A DNA stretch of 64,000 nucleotides from Symbiodinium natans (Eukaryota; Sar; Dinophyceae; Suessiales; Symbiodiniaceae): positions 62,001 to 126,000 of the forward strand of contig CAJNDS010002195.1 of assembly GCA_905221605.1 (NCBI GenBank). The letters are read 5' to 3'. Below are positions 44,866 through 55,320 of the stretch, piece by piece. The stretch's first letter is position 1. Every line of letters starts with the position of its first letter. A model generated the notes under the pieces. The model saw nothing but the letters and a program-made list of their open reading frames with translations, was not told the DNA's origin and searched no databases. The position numbers and the translations under genes were made by a program.

Positions 44866-45076
44866 AAACCCTAAACCCTAAACCCTTAAACCCTAAACCC
44901 CAAACCCTAAAACCTAAAACCCTAAACCCTACGCCCTTTCACTCTTTCATCCGCTGTTGCGAGTGTCTCCCAAGCTCCAGGATCCAGATGCTTGGCATCC
45001 AGGATGATTGATTCGTTGCATGGGCTTACAAACCCTGAAGCCTACACCCCAAACCCTAAAACCCTACACACTAAAC
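44866..45076. repeat. Telomere-like tracts, CCCTAAA orientation
   Basis: About 9 imperfect units at 44866-44932, and a second short degenerate stretch at about 45040-45076, directly after the stop codon of the minus-strand exon ending at 45092. Confidence 0.85.
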
Positions 45077-45091
45077 CCAAAAGAAATCCTC

Positions 45092-45250
45092 TCACATGTC
45101 GCGCTTGTGATGCTTAAACCAGAGTTTCACGAGGTCAAAGTCCGCATCTCTGAGCTTCTCGTACGCTTTTTGACGGCTCTTCGGGTTTGATAAGAAGAAG
45201 CCGCGTATGCCGGTGTTGTCCTTGACCTCAGAGTTCAGGGTGCGGAGACT
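45092..45250 (-). CDS. Last exon of unknown gene
   Basis: A minus-strand frame to a TGA at 45092-45094, containing 'VKDNTGIRGFFLSNPKSRQK' and ending 'DFDLVKLWFKHHKRDM'. The 5' limit is near CCTAAAG|TCT (about 45250). It is strongly protein-like: charged helix, no stops, few rare residues. Together with 45300-45356 and 45757-45896 it forms a plausible gene of unknown family. Confidence 0.5.
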   Translation of the reverse strand, partial: SLRTLNSEVKDNTGIRGFFLSNPKSRQKAYEKLRDADFDLVKLWFKHHKRDM

Positions 45251-45299
45251 TTAGGGGGTTTAGGGACGAGGTCCGACCAAACCCGCCTCCTCCTCTGCT

Positions 45300-45356
45300 T
45301 GCAACTTCTTCAGCCATAGCTCCAAGAGCTTCAAGAAGTGCTTCCTTGAAAGGGGA
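45300..45356 (-). CDS. Middle exon of unknown gene
   Basis: Starts after TTTCAAG|GAA and encodes 'EALLEALGAMAEEVASRGGG'. The donor is probably at GG|GTTTGG. Limits are approximate. Confidence 0.4.
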
Positions 45357-45756
45357 TGGCTTTGGAAGTGTCATGGCTTCGAGGGGTGAAAGCAACCTGG
45401 AGGAACATTTGGCAAAAGCACGAAACAGCTATGTATGCGGGGGTCTCTCTAACTCATGGTCCCTCCTAAACCCAAGGCAACCCGCAGCCTGTCTAGGGAG
45501 CGTCCAACATCCCTGAATTCGGCAAAGTTTCCTTAAATCGCAATAGGGATTCCCGAATATGCTTTTAGAGGAATGTTTATTCATTAAGGGATGCTGGATG
45601 TTCGACCGCGGTTCATGTCGCTGCTGCAGCGCAAGAGATCCTGCTGCGGGTGGAAGTCCTTCGGGCACCTGTCTGGCTTCAGATTCTGGGCGTGGGGTCT
45701 AGTGCTCTTGCCTCGAATGCTTGAAAGTTTCGTGTGGAAAGTACTGACACATAGTC

Positions 45757-45896
45757 CTGCCTGGCTTCGTGCCCCATGTAGGTTTTATACTCCGGCGTCT
45801 TCTCCTCAGAGTGAATGCCGTACTTGGCGAGGAACTCCTTCGGAGCTTTAGAGCTCTCCCTGGGACAGGCCTCCTTGCTGGGGCCCGATTGCGAGT
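45757..45896 (-). CDS. Upstream exon of unknown gene
   Basis: About 140 bases between CTGCCTAAG|AC and GCCAGGCAG|GACTATG. It encodes a Ser/Lys/Glu-rich stretch through 'PKEFLAKYGIHSEEKTPEYK' to 'TYMGHEARQ'. The donor would be GA, or GC four bases earlier. The reading is convincingly protein-like but no family is recognised. Confidence 0.5.
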
Positions 45897-46591
45897 CTTA
45901 GGCAGCTTGACGTTGACACTTCAGAGCTCGAACATGAAACTGCAATGCTTGAGGGGAGAAGCCGGGGACAAGGAGAGCTAGCCTGGAGTCACGCCCTGGT
46001 GGACTTGCTTAGCGCGAAGACGTACGAGCAGCCCGCGATCTACAACTCGAGATCCCCGCGTAATCCAAATGCTGAGGGAAACAAGCGCTCATGGAGGTAG
46101 CGATCTGGACCTCAAGAGCTACCCAAAACACGCGACCGTATTTGGAGCAGCACGTGCATGGAGACCGCGATCCCGGCCCGCGGAGCTCTCCAGAGCACGC
46201 GCTTGAGACACACGCGCTCATGCAGACAGCGATCTATAACTCAAGATCCCCGTGTAACTCCAAGATACGCTGTAGGCCTAGACCAAACTTGACAGAAGCC
46301 CCTTAGTTACTTTTTTTGCTATTTTCATGACTATATATTATTATGATGAATATTATTATTTCTATTATTATTTTTGATATTATTATTTTTTTAATATTAT
46401 TATTGCTATTATGATTGCTATGATTAATACTATTCTGATTATGATTATTATGATTATGATTATTATTATTTGTCTGTGGCAGATTCATGCACTCGCGGAG
46501 ACCTACAGATCCGCCGCTCCCCCCACCCTGCAAAAATCTGTTGAAAAACTCAAGACCCGACCCCCCCCCCCACCCCGTTCTCCGCGAAAAA
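45897..46591. other. No gene; AT-rich low-complexity tract at 46315-46480
   Basis: A run of TTATTATTATGATTATGATT-like sequence occupies about 46315-46480. Nothing coding was found around it. Confidence 0.6.
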
Positions 46592-46843
46592 TCAAGAAAA
46601 TTGCAACTCGACCGGTGTCTGGTTCTCTGATGAGCTCAATCTGGCCACCCTAGCTTTCGTGATCTTTCGAAGTGAGCGAAGGTTTGGAACACGAGCGGAC
46701 TGGAGGGGTACCCACGCCTCCTTTTTTGTCTTGCCCTCACCTGGGCTGAGCTCTTCTTGTTTCTGCACGAAGGCTTTGAAAGTCGAGAAGCATTGCTGGG
46801 ATTTTCGACGAAACCGCCGCCACCCAAACCCGAAGACACTCAA
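46592..46843 (-). CDS. Possible small ORF or exon, unknown
   Basis: A minus-strand frame of 83 codons with a basic, helical segment 'CFSTFKAFVQKQEELSPGEG'. No domain and no clear splice limits. Confidence 0.3.
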   Translation of the reverse strand: MSVFGFGWRRFRRKSQQCFSTFKAFVQKQEELSPGEGKTKKEAWVPLQSARVPNLRSLRKITKARVARLSSSENQTPVELQFS

Positions 46844-47003
46844 TGACCATGCAAGTGGTGGAGAAAAATCCTTGAGGGACCTTGGACATCGCAGCGGCCT
46901 CTTCCCCTTACTTCACACCTGAACACCTTAAACTCGGCTGTTGAGCATTCAAGACACTCTCCCCAATATCAAACGACGCGAGGCGTGGTGTCGGCATCTG
47001 CGT

Positions 47004-47560
47004 TCAAGCCAAAACAGGATTTGCGTCCTCGATTGCGGCCGCCAGCTTGTCAGGATCACTGCGTGCATCGTCATCTGCCGGGGCTTCGACATCAGGGCAA
47101 TGGTCCAGACGCAATGCGGCCTCAGGGCTGGCAGTGAGTTGTGGCAAACGCTGATTGAAGCAGGGCAGGCAGCGAACGAAGCCCACTCAATTTAGTCGCC
47201 AGAGCCTTGCAATGCTTGTTGAAACGATGCCGATGGAAATCGCTCCCCATGCCATAGGCACCATCCTCTGCAACAGCCTGCATGGCGCTACCAGTAGGAG
47301 ACTTGGGGATTGTCTTATTGGATTTCAAGATTCAGGGTCATGGCCAAGCATGCCCTTCCCAGACCCAACCCTCAGCACATCAACCTTGGCTTCTTGAGTT
47401 TGTCTTGCTAACTCGTGCTCACATTCCTGCCAAAGGCTTCAAAAGCCCGATATATACTGGGCACAGCGACCTGGAGCATCCGCCCCGCGGCACCGCGGAA
47501 ACGCGAGTCTGCAACACCAAAGCTTGCCTCTGGGCAGGTCTGAAGATCTTTTGGGCGACG
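47004..47560 (-). CDS. Coding-like exons, unknown
   Basis: Minus-strand pieces in order: 'MLQVAVPSIYRAFEAFG' (about 47430-47480), 'ELARQTQEAKVDVLRVGSGK' (about 47345-47410), 'DGAYGMGSDFHRHRFNKHCK' (about 47205-47265), and an acidic end 'CPDVEAPADDDARSDPDKL' with a stop at 47004. Frames change between them, so introns or indels are needed. Family unknown. Confidence 0.3.
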
Positions 47561-47589
47561 ACACTGACACAAGCAGACTCCTAGGTAAC

Positions 47590-50500
47590 ATTTGCGGCAA
47601 GAATCTCAACTAAGCAAAACTCGATTCCTCAACTGCCTCAGTGGAATCCCTGCAGCTGCCTTGTCCGAGACACAGCACAGCATGAAATAGCCAGCCTCAA
47701 CATTTGCAGCTGTACTTTGACTCTGGCTCTTGCACTGGAGGCATGACAAGACGACGTTGTGGATAAAGGAGGTCTCCTGCGATCGTTGTGACGTAGACGT
47801 CTCTTTTGCAAGGATTGTTTGCTTCAGATCGACATGCTCAGGGTTCTCAGGCTGACAAAGCACACCAGGAGGTGTCCCGACTGAGGGCCCCTACACCCTG
47901 GACTCTGGACTTTGAACCCCGCATGTTCCAACTCCCAAACTAGAGCCGTAACCATTCGCGTGTATACACCTGACCCAAATCGAAACAACTTCACCAAAAA
48001 ACATCCCAGCAGCTAGAACCCTGTAAACGGCAGCCCAAAGTCTAACGGCAAAAAGGCATGAGACCACTGCAGCAAGGCACGCAAACGGCAAAAACCCGGT
48101 TCACGAAAGCCCCTCCCCGTCCGTAGCACTTGGACTTGACACAGGCCTTGCCCGTCGGGAGCAATTCGGGATCTGCCTCGTGGAGCACAAGGTCTTCCTG
48201 CATCCGAGGACGTCATCAGTGTTTGTGTACTACCTATCGACCTGCCTACCTACCTACCTACATACATATGTAATCATATGTTCACAAACGTAGGCCGCTT
48301 TTTTGGGGTTTCAAGAGACCCAAAGACCCTGGCAGTTTTGCTGGGGTCCCAGTTGCAACACCCTTACACTTATGTACTTCCTGCATATCAAATCAAGCCG
48401 ACACCCTGCATTACCAAAGTTTTCAGCGTTCAAACTTCGGGGTCAACTTGCATGTTGTTTGAATCATGTCCCCACATGACACTAGAAAGTGAGGCGCCGT
48501 TCCGATGTTAGACCAAGCATGAGTGTTGTGAAGGGAAGCAGAACCTCCGGGGGCCAGTTGCTACAAGCACACCCAAATCCAGCCCAGCAATCCGACAAAT
48601 CTCCCCTCCCTGTGCGCCTCCTGATTTTGCCGGAGGGCCAGCACTCGCCCAGCAAGAGGCAGCATGGAAACTAGCAGGAACAGAGCCATGGCCAACAGCT
48701 GATGGCGGTTAATTGTGGATGTTGTTCGTCAACGGTTGCTGAAAGCCTGTTAGTCATGTTTGTTGAAGCGCCGCGAGGTGAATCAGGAGGAGCTTGCAAG
48801 TGCTTGCGTCCGGGTTCAACTTTTCGGTCAGGCTGCGCGATTATTAGTGCTGTTGGGGAAATCACGCTTGAGGTTTTGAGGCTTGGAGTCGGGTCAGGAG
48901 TTGCAGGGACAAGGGCTACAGCGATTAACCCCAAGCTCAAGTAAGGACTTAGCAAACTGCTCAGGCTCCAAAAGCCGAATTGCCGCACAAAAAGGGTCAT
49001 CTTGTTGGTTGTGTTTCGGCCGGCTACACGGCTACACAACTTTGAAGAACAAGTCTGGCCGGTGTGACGCGAAACCCAACCTTGATAAGGAAGACGACAT
49101 CATAAATCCTGTCTGCATCAAGGGCAACATAGACTGCGTGGGAAACCATGCCACAGACTGCCAACAACACCAGTGCATGCTGCTTCACATGAAATGTTCA
49201 GAAAACTCGACACGCATGTACAAGTTCTCTCGAGCAAGCAACAAAATCCTGCTACTGGCTAGAACACCAAAATAGAAATCTCTAGAATTGAAAAAAACAA
49301 TATATGTATATACATGTATCTAAATACGACTATTTTCTGAATTACTTTTTATGTTTGTTATTCTGTAATCTTATCTTATATATCTAAATGTTGCAATATC
49401 ATCTAGCAGACAGAAAGATACTATGTAGCCTTGCAAAGACTTGATATCAAATATTCAAGGTGTGGCTGAAATCATTATGATTAGTAATGTTGCATGCTAT
49501 ATATTATGCGTGAATTACAGTAAACTTCACCATCCGTACCCCTCGAAAGGCAATCTGCCCCAAGGCAACAAGCCAGCTGACCTAGGGCCAAACTCGAAAC
49601 GTCGCCTCGGCCCTTGTCTTGCCTCGACTAAAGCCAGAAGCCTCTGTGAAAATCATGCCGAGAACTCTGGGACCTACCTGAACTCTCGCCTCACTATGCT
49701 TTCTCCTCTACCTCGCTGTACACAAGCATACCTTCTCCTGTTTGCTGGGCCATTTACTGGAAAGTGTCACTTATGTATGTTACAGAAACGCCAACCTAAA
49801 GCACACACTCTATTTCCTGGTTGCACGGCCTAGCTCAGCAGCCTAGGTGGGGCCGGGGTTCACCAGGTGAGACATGCCTTGGGTGAGACGCCTCACCCCG
49901 CTTGAAACGCAATGCCTCATACCGGACTTTATGCAGATCGGCGTCGAATGGACGGTGTTTGCTTTGGGAAGCAGGTGTGTCTCGCTAGCACAACTGCATA
50001 CATACAGACCATGCGAGATCTGCCATCACATGAGCTGCTGGTACTATCTCTGAGCAAAGTGCTCGGTGTTCTTCCAGGGTCTACATCAAGGATGCCACTC
50101 CATCTTCTTATCAAGATGCATCTGGTGTCCTGCACTAATTACTGTCCCAAGACATGCGGAGGGCACAACTGCTTGACAAGCCTGCATGGCGCACTACAAA
50201 ATAGTTCAATAGAGCACCTGGCCTCACATGAGTGTCACAAAGGCGTGTCACCACGAATGCCGCCCCTGAAAACTTGCTGTGCTCGTGCCTCCCTCAAGGA
50301 TGACAGCAAGTGAACCGAGACATCTGCGAGAAAACCGTGGCAGGCGACACTGCAGACGCCGATCTCACAACCACGAGAACCACGGAAGGGAGCATGACTT
50401 AAAGCGCTTCCAACAAAGGCCCGTCGACGGCCAAACTGGCAAGTGCCGAGGCAGTGAAACAGGCTGGCCCTGTGAGGAGGTCAGTTCCAGGCGAGGTTTA

Positions 50501-51745
50501 GGGTTTAGGGCTGGAGGTTTAGGGCTGAGGGACACGAAAAACCTCAACCCAGATTTCAGATGAAGAAGCATGAAGACGCACTATCCTTACCGAAGGCCTC
50601 AAGAATCCTAGTCGCAAGCTACAAGTAGCTCACGTGAGGTACCCTTGCTGCTCCTCAGTCGGACCGCAACATTTTGCAGGTTGCAACCTCGGAGTAGGGA
50701 CCGGGAGGGCGCAGGGGCATGAGATGTACCGGAAAACCCGAGCAAAACCCCTCGGAAGCCGTTTGAAGCTGATTGTGAGTTGCACTTGGACCTTCCGAAG
50801 CCCTGAACTTGGAAGATCTCTGGCTGCAGGGGGGGCCTCGAGGTTGAGGTCAAGCCAAACTCCCACATCCAAGGGAGTCTCTGTCACAGAACACCGTGTC
50901 TGTGGGCACTGTGGGCAGGCTCCTGGATACTACCCTAAACCCTAAACCCTAAACCCTAAACCCTAAACCCTTCTTGCTCGGATGCTTTTGGGGCTCCGAG
51001 GGCTCCGAGTGGCTCCGGAGGCTCCCGCAAAGGAAAGCACTTTCAAGCATCAAAGGAAGCCTGTGCCCTTGAAAGGCCTCCCCCCTAAACCCTTCCTTAG
51101 TAGCCGGCCGCGGCGAGATCTTCTCAGGCCTTGCAGCTGAAAGTTCTTTGGGCTCGGCGTGCCGAAGCTCGAACCGAGACTACCCTGAGCCGCCTAATCC
51201 CGGCGGATCGGCCCTAAATGGAGTCCTGGAAGAGAGGATAACATCTGCTTCGAAACGAAGACCTGATGCCTGCGTGGGTTTACACTCAGCACCACGACAC
51301 CTCGCCTTCTTGCCTCGTGGGGAGCTGCGGAGGACTTGGGGCTTTAGAGTCTGTGAAGCTTCTGTGGACAGCAGGATAAATGTCTTAAGCACCGAAAGAC
51401 CACAGTTGTCCACTGTTGCAGGAAGCTTCTCTCGCCCGGAACAGCTGTCGCCGCTTCAACCCTAAACCCTAAAGGCGCTCGTGTAAGGTTGCCCCTCCCC
51501 CGTCGCGATCACTGCCCTGGTTACCCCTTGAAAGAATGGCAATCATCTTCTAGTCATTAGATCCTGGAGCCCACACCCTGTGTCTCGGGATCACTTAGCC
51601 CGCTTTCCCTCTCGCCGTCATTTGATGTCATTTGGTGGTCCCGCGTCTGTGCTCTTCGTAAGGTGAAAGACTGCTCCCATGTGAAAGCGATGCTGGGCGG
51701 ATCTGGGTGGCAAAACATGCCGCGCCCTCACTAACCTCGGCGAAG
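47590..51745. other. 4.1 kb with no supported gene
   Basis: Open frames occur on both strands, notably plus 48702-48944 and minus 48671-49039, which overlap and cannot both be real. AT-rich patches lie at 48230-48300 and 49280-49430. A perfect CCCTAAA tract is at 50932-50970, and degenerate TTTAGGG-like sequence at about 50495-50530. Confidence 0.35.
50932..50970. repeat. Telomere-type tract, CCCTAAA x5
   Basis: Five perfect CCCTAAA units. Confidence 0.95.
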
Positions 51746-51988
51746 TCAGGCGACTTCGACGAAGCTTAAGGACTTAAGGGTCTCAAGATCAGGGGTCGGG
51801 GTCGGAGACAGCAACCCGGAGCTGCCGCGAGTCGTTCCCGCATGCGACAGCTGACTGACCAGCGGAGGCTGCGCAGCAGGGCGCAATTGTGGCTGCAAAC
51901 GTCGCATGACGCACTTGTCGACCTGAAGGTTTGTACGTGGACAGGTGCGCTCGCTCCGCAGAATGCACTGCTGCAGCACGTCAGCCAT
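51746..51988 (-). CDS. Possible small intact ORF, 80 aa
   Basis: Runs from an ATG at 51988 to TGA with a protein-like composition ('ILRSERTCPRTNLQVDKCVM', and a Ser/Thr/Pro-rich end). Five bases before the ATG is CTAACCAG, a possible spliced-leader acceptor. No signal peptide, membrane segment or domain is visible. Could also be a first exon. Confidence 0.3.
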   Translation of the reverse strand: MADVLQQCILRSERTCPRTNLQVDKCVMRRLQPQLRPAAQPPLVSQLSHAGTTRGSSGLLSPTPTPDLETLKSLSFVEVA

Positions 51989-52468
51989 TGGGGCTGGTTA
52001 GGTCAGCGGCCACAGCTCACAAAGCAGACGAGAAGTCAAAGCCGACGCGGAGATTGTGAGAGGCCGAGGGCACCGTCGCAGCACTGTCGCATCCTGACAA
52101 GTTTGCCTCCATCTGCGCAGAGTCCGACACAGCTGGGTCTGGCTTGCAGCAAAGCTGTGGACAGACCATGTTGCTCAGATGTGTTGGGACATGGTCCCGG
52201 CATGGTCGGGCGGAAAACATGGTTCCTCACAAGCTCCAGCTGCGTCTGCGCAACCCTTCTCAAAGCCGTCATCCGGAGCCTTAACCTAAACCTTGAAAGA
52301 ACACCAGGCTTTGGGCATCATGGGCATCTAGTCTCTTGAGGTCTTTGTTGGCAGAAGCCTCCAGCGGAACTAGAGACAGCTTTCAATCATAGGCACAGAG
52401 CGACATGGCACGGCACAGCGAATGGTAGCATGATGCTCAGACGAAGGTGGAGTATGAGCAAGAAGTAA

Positions 52469-52520
52469 AGGGCTTTAGGGTTTTGGGTTTCGGGTTTAGG
52501 GTTTAGGGTTCAAGTTGGGT
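52469..52520. repeat. Telomere-like tract, TTTAGGG orientation
   Basis: About 6 imperfect units. A short CCCTAAA stretch in the opposite orientation lies at 52678-52697. Confidence 0.85.
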
Positions 52521-52782
52521 TGAGGGTTTTCGGTTCGGTCGCTGTCGGCAGGCCAATGGAATGGAATACACCCCGTCGGCTGCAGACAGCTTTTGAAGCC
52601 CACTTCTGCAATCTTTGCTGAAGCATCACGAGCGCTAACGACTCTTCATCCCCAGATCCCTTGCTTCATGTTAGCATTCCCTAAACCCCTAAACCCAAGA
52701 GATCCCGCAGGCCTTGCTAGCAGCTCCCGGCTTGTGCACCAGGATCAATTTCATGCATAGCAACCAGGCCTAGAACGCCTCG

Positions 52783-53112
52783 CTAAGGCCTCATCCAAGC
52801 AAAGGACAAGTCAGTCACACACCTCTCCTGAAGCTGCACTGCAAGGTTACGATTGAGCTTCAAGCCTGTGCCCGAATCGTTCTTGGCCACGCCTGACTTG
52901 GCCAGTTTTCCCAGCAGTGGCGTCCACAAAACGGAGACCGCAAGAAGCGCCAAGAACCTCCGGAGCGGCCCTGTGGGCGCACGCAGCCACACAGCTAGTT
53001 TTCTGCGCCCGAGGTTGTGCTTCAAAGCAAAGACACACGGCCACCCTACGCTCAAGTACAGGAAGTAGAAGATGAGGAGCTCAAGCTGCCAACAAGCCGG
53101 GTTTCGCCACAT
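52783..53112 (-). CDS. Membrane-protein-like frame, unknown (paralogue 1)
   Basis: A minus-strand frame of 109 codons with two hydrophobic segments, 'LELLIFYFLYLSVGWPCVF' and 'FLALLAVSVLWTPLLGKLA', joined by a basic loop. It is predicted to be a two-pass membrane protein or an exon of a larger one. A diverged copy lies at 53865-54190. The start is uncertain. Family not recognised. Confidence 0.45.
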   Translation of the reverse strand: MWRNPACWQLELLIFYFLYLSVGWPCVFALKHNLGRRKLAVWLRAPTGPLRRFLALLAVSVLWTPLLGKLAKSGVAKNDSGTGLKLNRNLAVQLQERCVTDLSFAWMRP

Positions 53113-53864
53113 TCAGGAATACATGTGAGAAATGAGAACTCCTCAAGATTAAACATCTCTTCTTGGAGTCCTTCTTACTTCTTACAAGGCAGCGACTACT
53201 CTAGGCTTCTTTGAAGGGTCCTCACGTCCAGCAGTCGCCACATCGTGTGTCGGATCCAGGGTTTAGGTGCTCCATGACGGAAGAACGGCGTCCAGCAGTG
53301 TCGGTCATGCCCTGGCCCAGAAGCGACGGTGTTCAGCCTTGGCGGCCGGCCTCTCTTTCCCCCGCCTCTGGGCTGTGAGGACAGACAGCAACGGAGAACT
53401 TAGGGCCCCTGAAGTGTTCACATCAGCACTTAGCGGCTTAGCGTGCACAGAGCAGGCGCTCTGTGCTCTGACATGGGCCGAGACTGTCAGCTCGAACTCG
53501 AAGGCCTGAAGACAGCCCTCGGGAAGGACTAGAGCAAGGCATCGGCTGCAAGAATCAAGCAGTCCTCTCGCTGCATTCACTCCCGGCTCTCCTCTGGCGG
53601 ATCTTCGTGCATTGCTTCAGGAATAGGCCTCGGCTCCCTTGCCTAGAGATCTTGCGGGGGAAGATCTCTAGAGACCCGTCCTCAGCAGGCCTTCAGCCCA
53701 CTTCAAGCCCCGCCTCTGCTCCACTAGAGAACAGGGGTACGTGTCACGGATGTCGAGAAAGGCCAACACCTAGACCTTTGCAAGCCCCTGAGGCCCCTCA
53801 TGTCCTGGACCGCCAGCTTCCTGCACACCCCTTCAGCTGCCCTGGGATTTTAATGAGCTTCAAG

Positions 53865-54190
53865 CTTCTGGTGCCACAGCTGACTTTCTTGGCCACACCC
53901 GACTTGGTCGTTCTTCCCACCCCTCTGCGTGCGTCACACAATACGAAGACCGCAACAAGCACCTTGCACCTCACGCCAGGAACATCCGCGGGTCTGTTGG
54001 CGCAGGGAGCGGGTCTGTTGGCGCAGGGAGCTGCAAAGCTAGCGTTGAAAACCGAGGCCCCCTTGTTTCAAGGCTCCATACACTGCAACCCCACGACGCC
54101 AAGTACAGGAAGTACTGGCAGAGCCAGCACCGGAACATCCAGAAGATGAGAAGCTCAAGGGCTTCTAGGGCATACATATCGTACATGTGA
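53865..54190 (-). pseudogene. Diverged copy of the 52783-53112 frame (paralogue 2)
   Basis: It aligns by eye to paralogue 1 over its whole length, including shared words around 'cttcaag', 'aagtacaggaagta' and 'gtgagaaatgagaactcctc'. It has lost the reading frame: after 'LELLIFWMFRCWLCQYFLYL' the frame ends in a stop, partly because of a 21-base direct duplication at about 53994-54035. Probably decayed. Confidence 0.5.
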
Positions 54191-54599
54191 GAAATGAGAA
54201 CTCCTCAAAATCAAACAGGGAATTCTCGAGGCAGGCCGGAGCCTCAACGACACAAACGGCAGCTTGCGCATGGTGAGCATGGCTTTTTGCAGGGCAAAAA
54301 GCTTGATGGTTGCCAGGGGCAGGCAGTTGCCCAAATGTTCAGGCCACTAGTCACTAGTGCCTTGCGCCTGCCGTGGGACTCCAAGCACTTGAGGCGTCTA
54401 ACACTGACAAGGCTTATAACACACACGCTGCATTGCTCAGGGTGGCGACAAGCGCCAGACAACCCCTGTTTCGCCCAAGCTTCTGGCCTATGGCGTGCAC
54501 GGGCCGAATAAAGATGCCAACACCGACCCTACTCAGAAAGCTTTTGGGATGCTTAAGGTTTCAGGCTGCAAGTGAAACTCTCGGCATAAGCTTGCCAAC

Positions 54600-55320
54600 T
54601 TGACTCCTGGGCTAAGTCGCAACGAGAATGACAGGTCGAGGTCTTCCTTTACGACCGAGCAGCTACAGCATCTTGCCAGCGCCCAGCAGCTGCATAGCAG
54701 GCTTCGCAAGGCTCCGCAAGGCTCCGCAAGGCTTCGCGCCGCAATGAGAGCACTTAACAAAGACCCGAGCAGCAGGCTCCTCTTCTCCAAGCACGTTCTC
54801 AACCGAGATCTTGGGCCTATCTTTCATCTGACGCTCATGGGGGCGAGGTGCAGTGTGGCAGAAGTGGGAATCCATGGCGACCCGCGCGGCGTACGCGGAG
54901 ACTGGGACAGCACGCTTTGCTGCCTCTCCTCTGAATCAGCTCAACAGCTTCCTTTCTGCCTTGCTTCTTCGGGATTCTACAGATACCTTACAAGCAAAAA
55001 AGGGGAACCTGTCTGTCCTGGAAGAACTCCAGGTTTCCTATTTGTGGACTGAAGAAGACATCTGACACTGAGAATGCTCAAAAACACACACTCTGTGTTG
55101 CCCAGGATACTGACAAGAGCAGGGCCCCAGCCACCTTTGCTTCTGTGCCCAAGGTGCGGTCTTCCAGCGCTTCGCGCACGCGGTGTCGTCATGGTCAAGC
55201 TCGTGCAGCACACGCCTTCAGAACATCCGGGGGGCCTTTGAGAAAGAGCTTAGGCACATCGGAGTCCGGAACCACTCCCAGGCACGGGATCCAGCCCGCA
55301 ATCTTGGAAAAGGGGCGGGT
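54600..55320 (+). CDS. Coding-like plus-strand segments, unknown
   Basis: Three plus-strand pieces in different frames: 'SFTTEQLQHLASAQQLHSRL' (about 54650-54700), 'ASPLNQLNSFLSALLLRDST' with 'NLSVLEELQVSYLW' (about 54920-55050), and 'LQNIRGAFEKELRHIGVRNH' (about 55210-55275). All are helical in style. A three-base-to-nine-base GGCTCCGCAA repeat lies at 54708-54740. They could be exons of one gene. The direction is against the general trend, so caution. Confidence 0.3.

Noticed and set aside
48671-49039. Opposed open frames on both strands, each with plausible composition
   Set aside because: They overlap, neither has a motif or splice signals, and I cannot choose between them.
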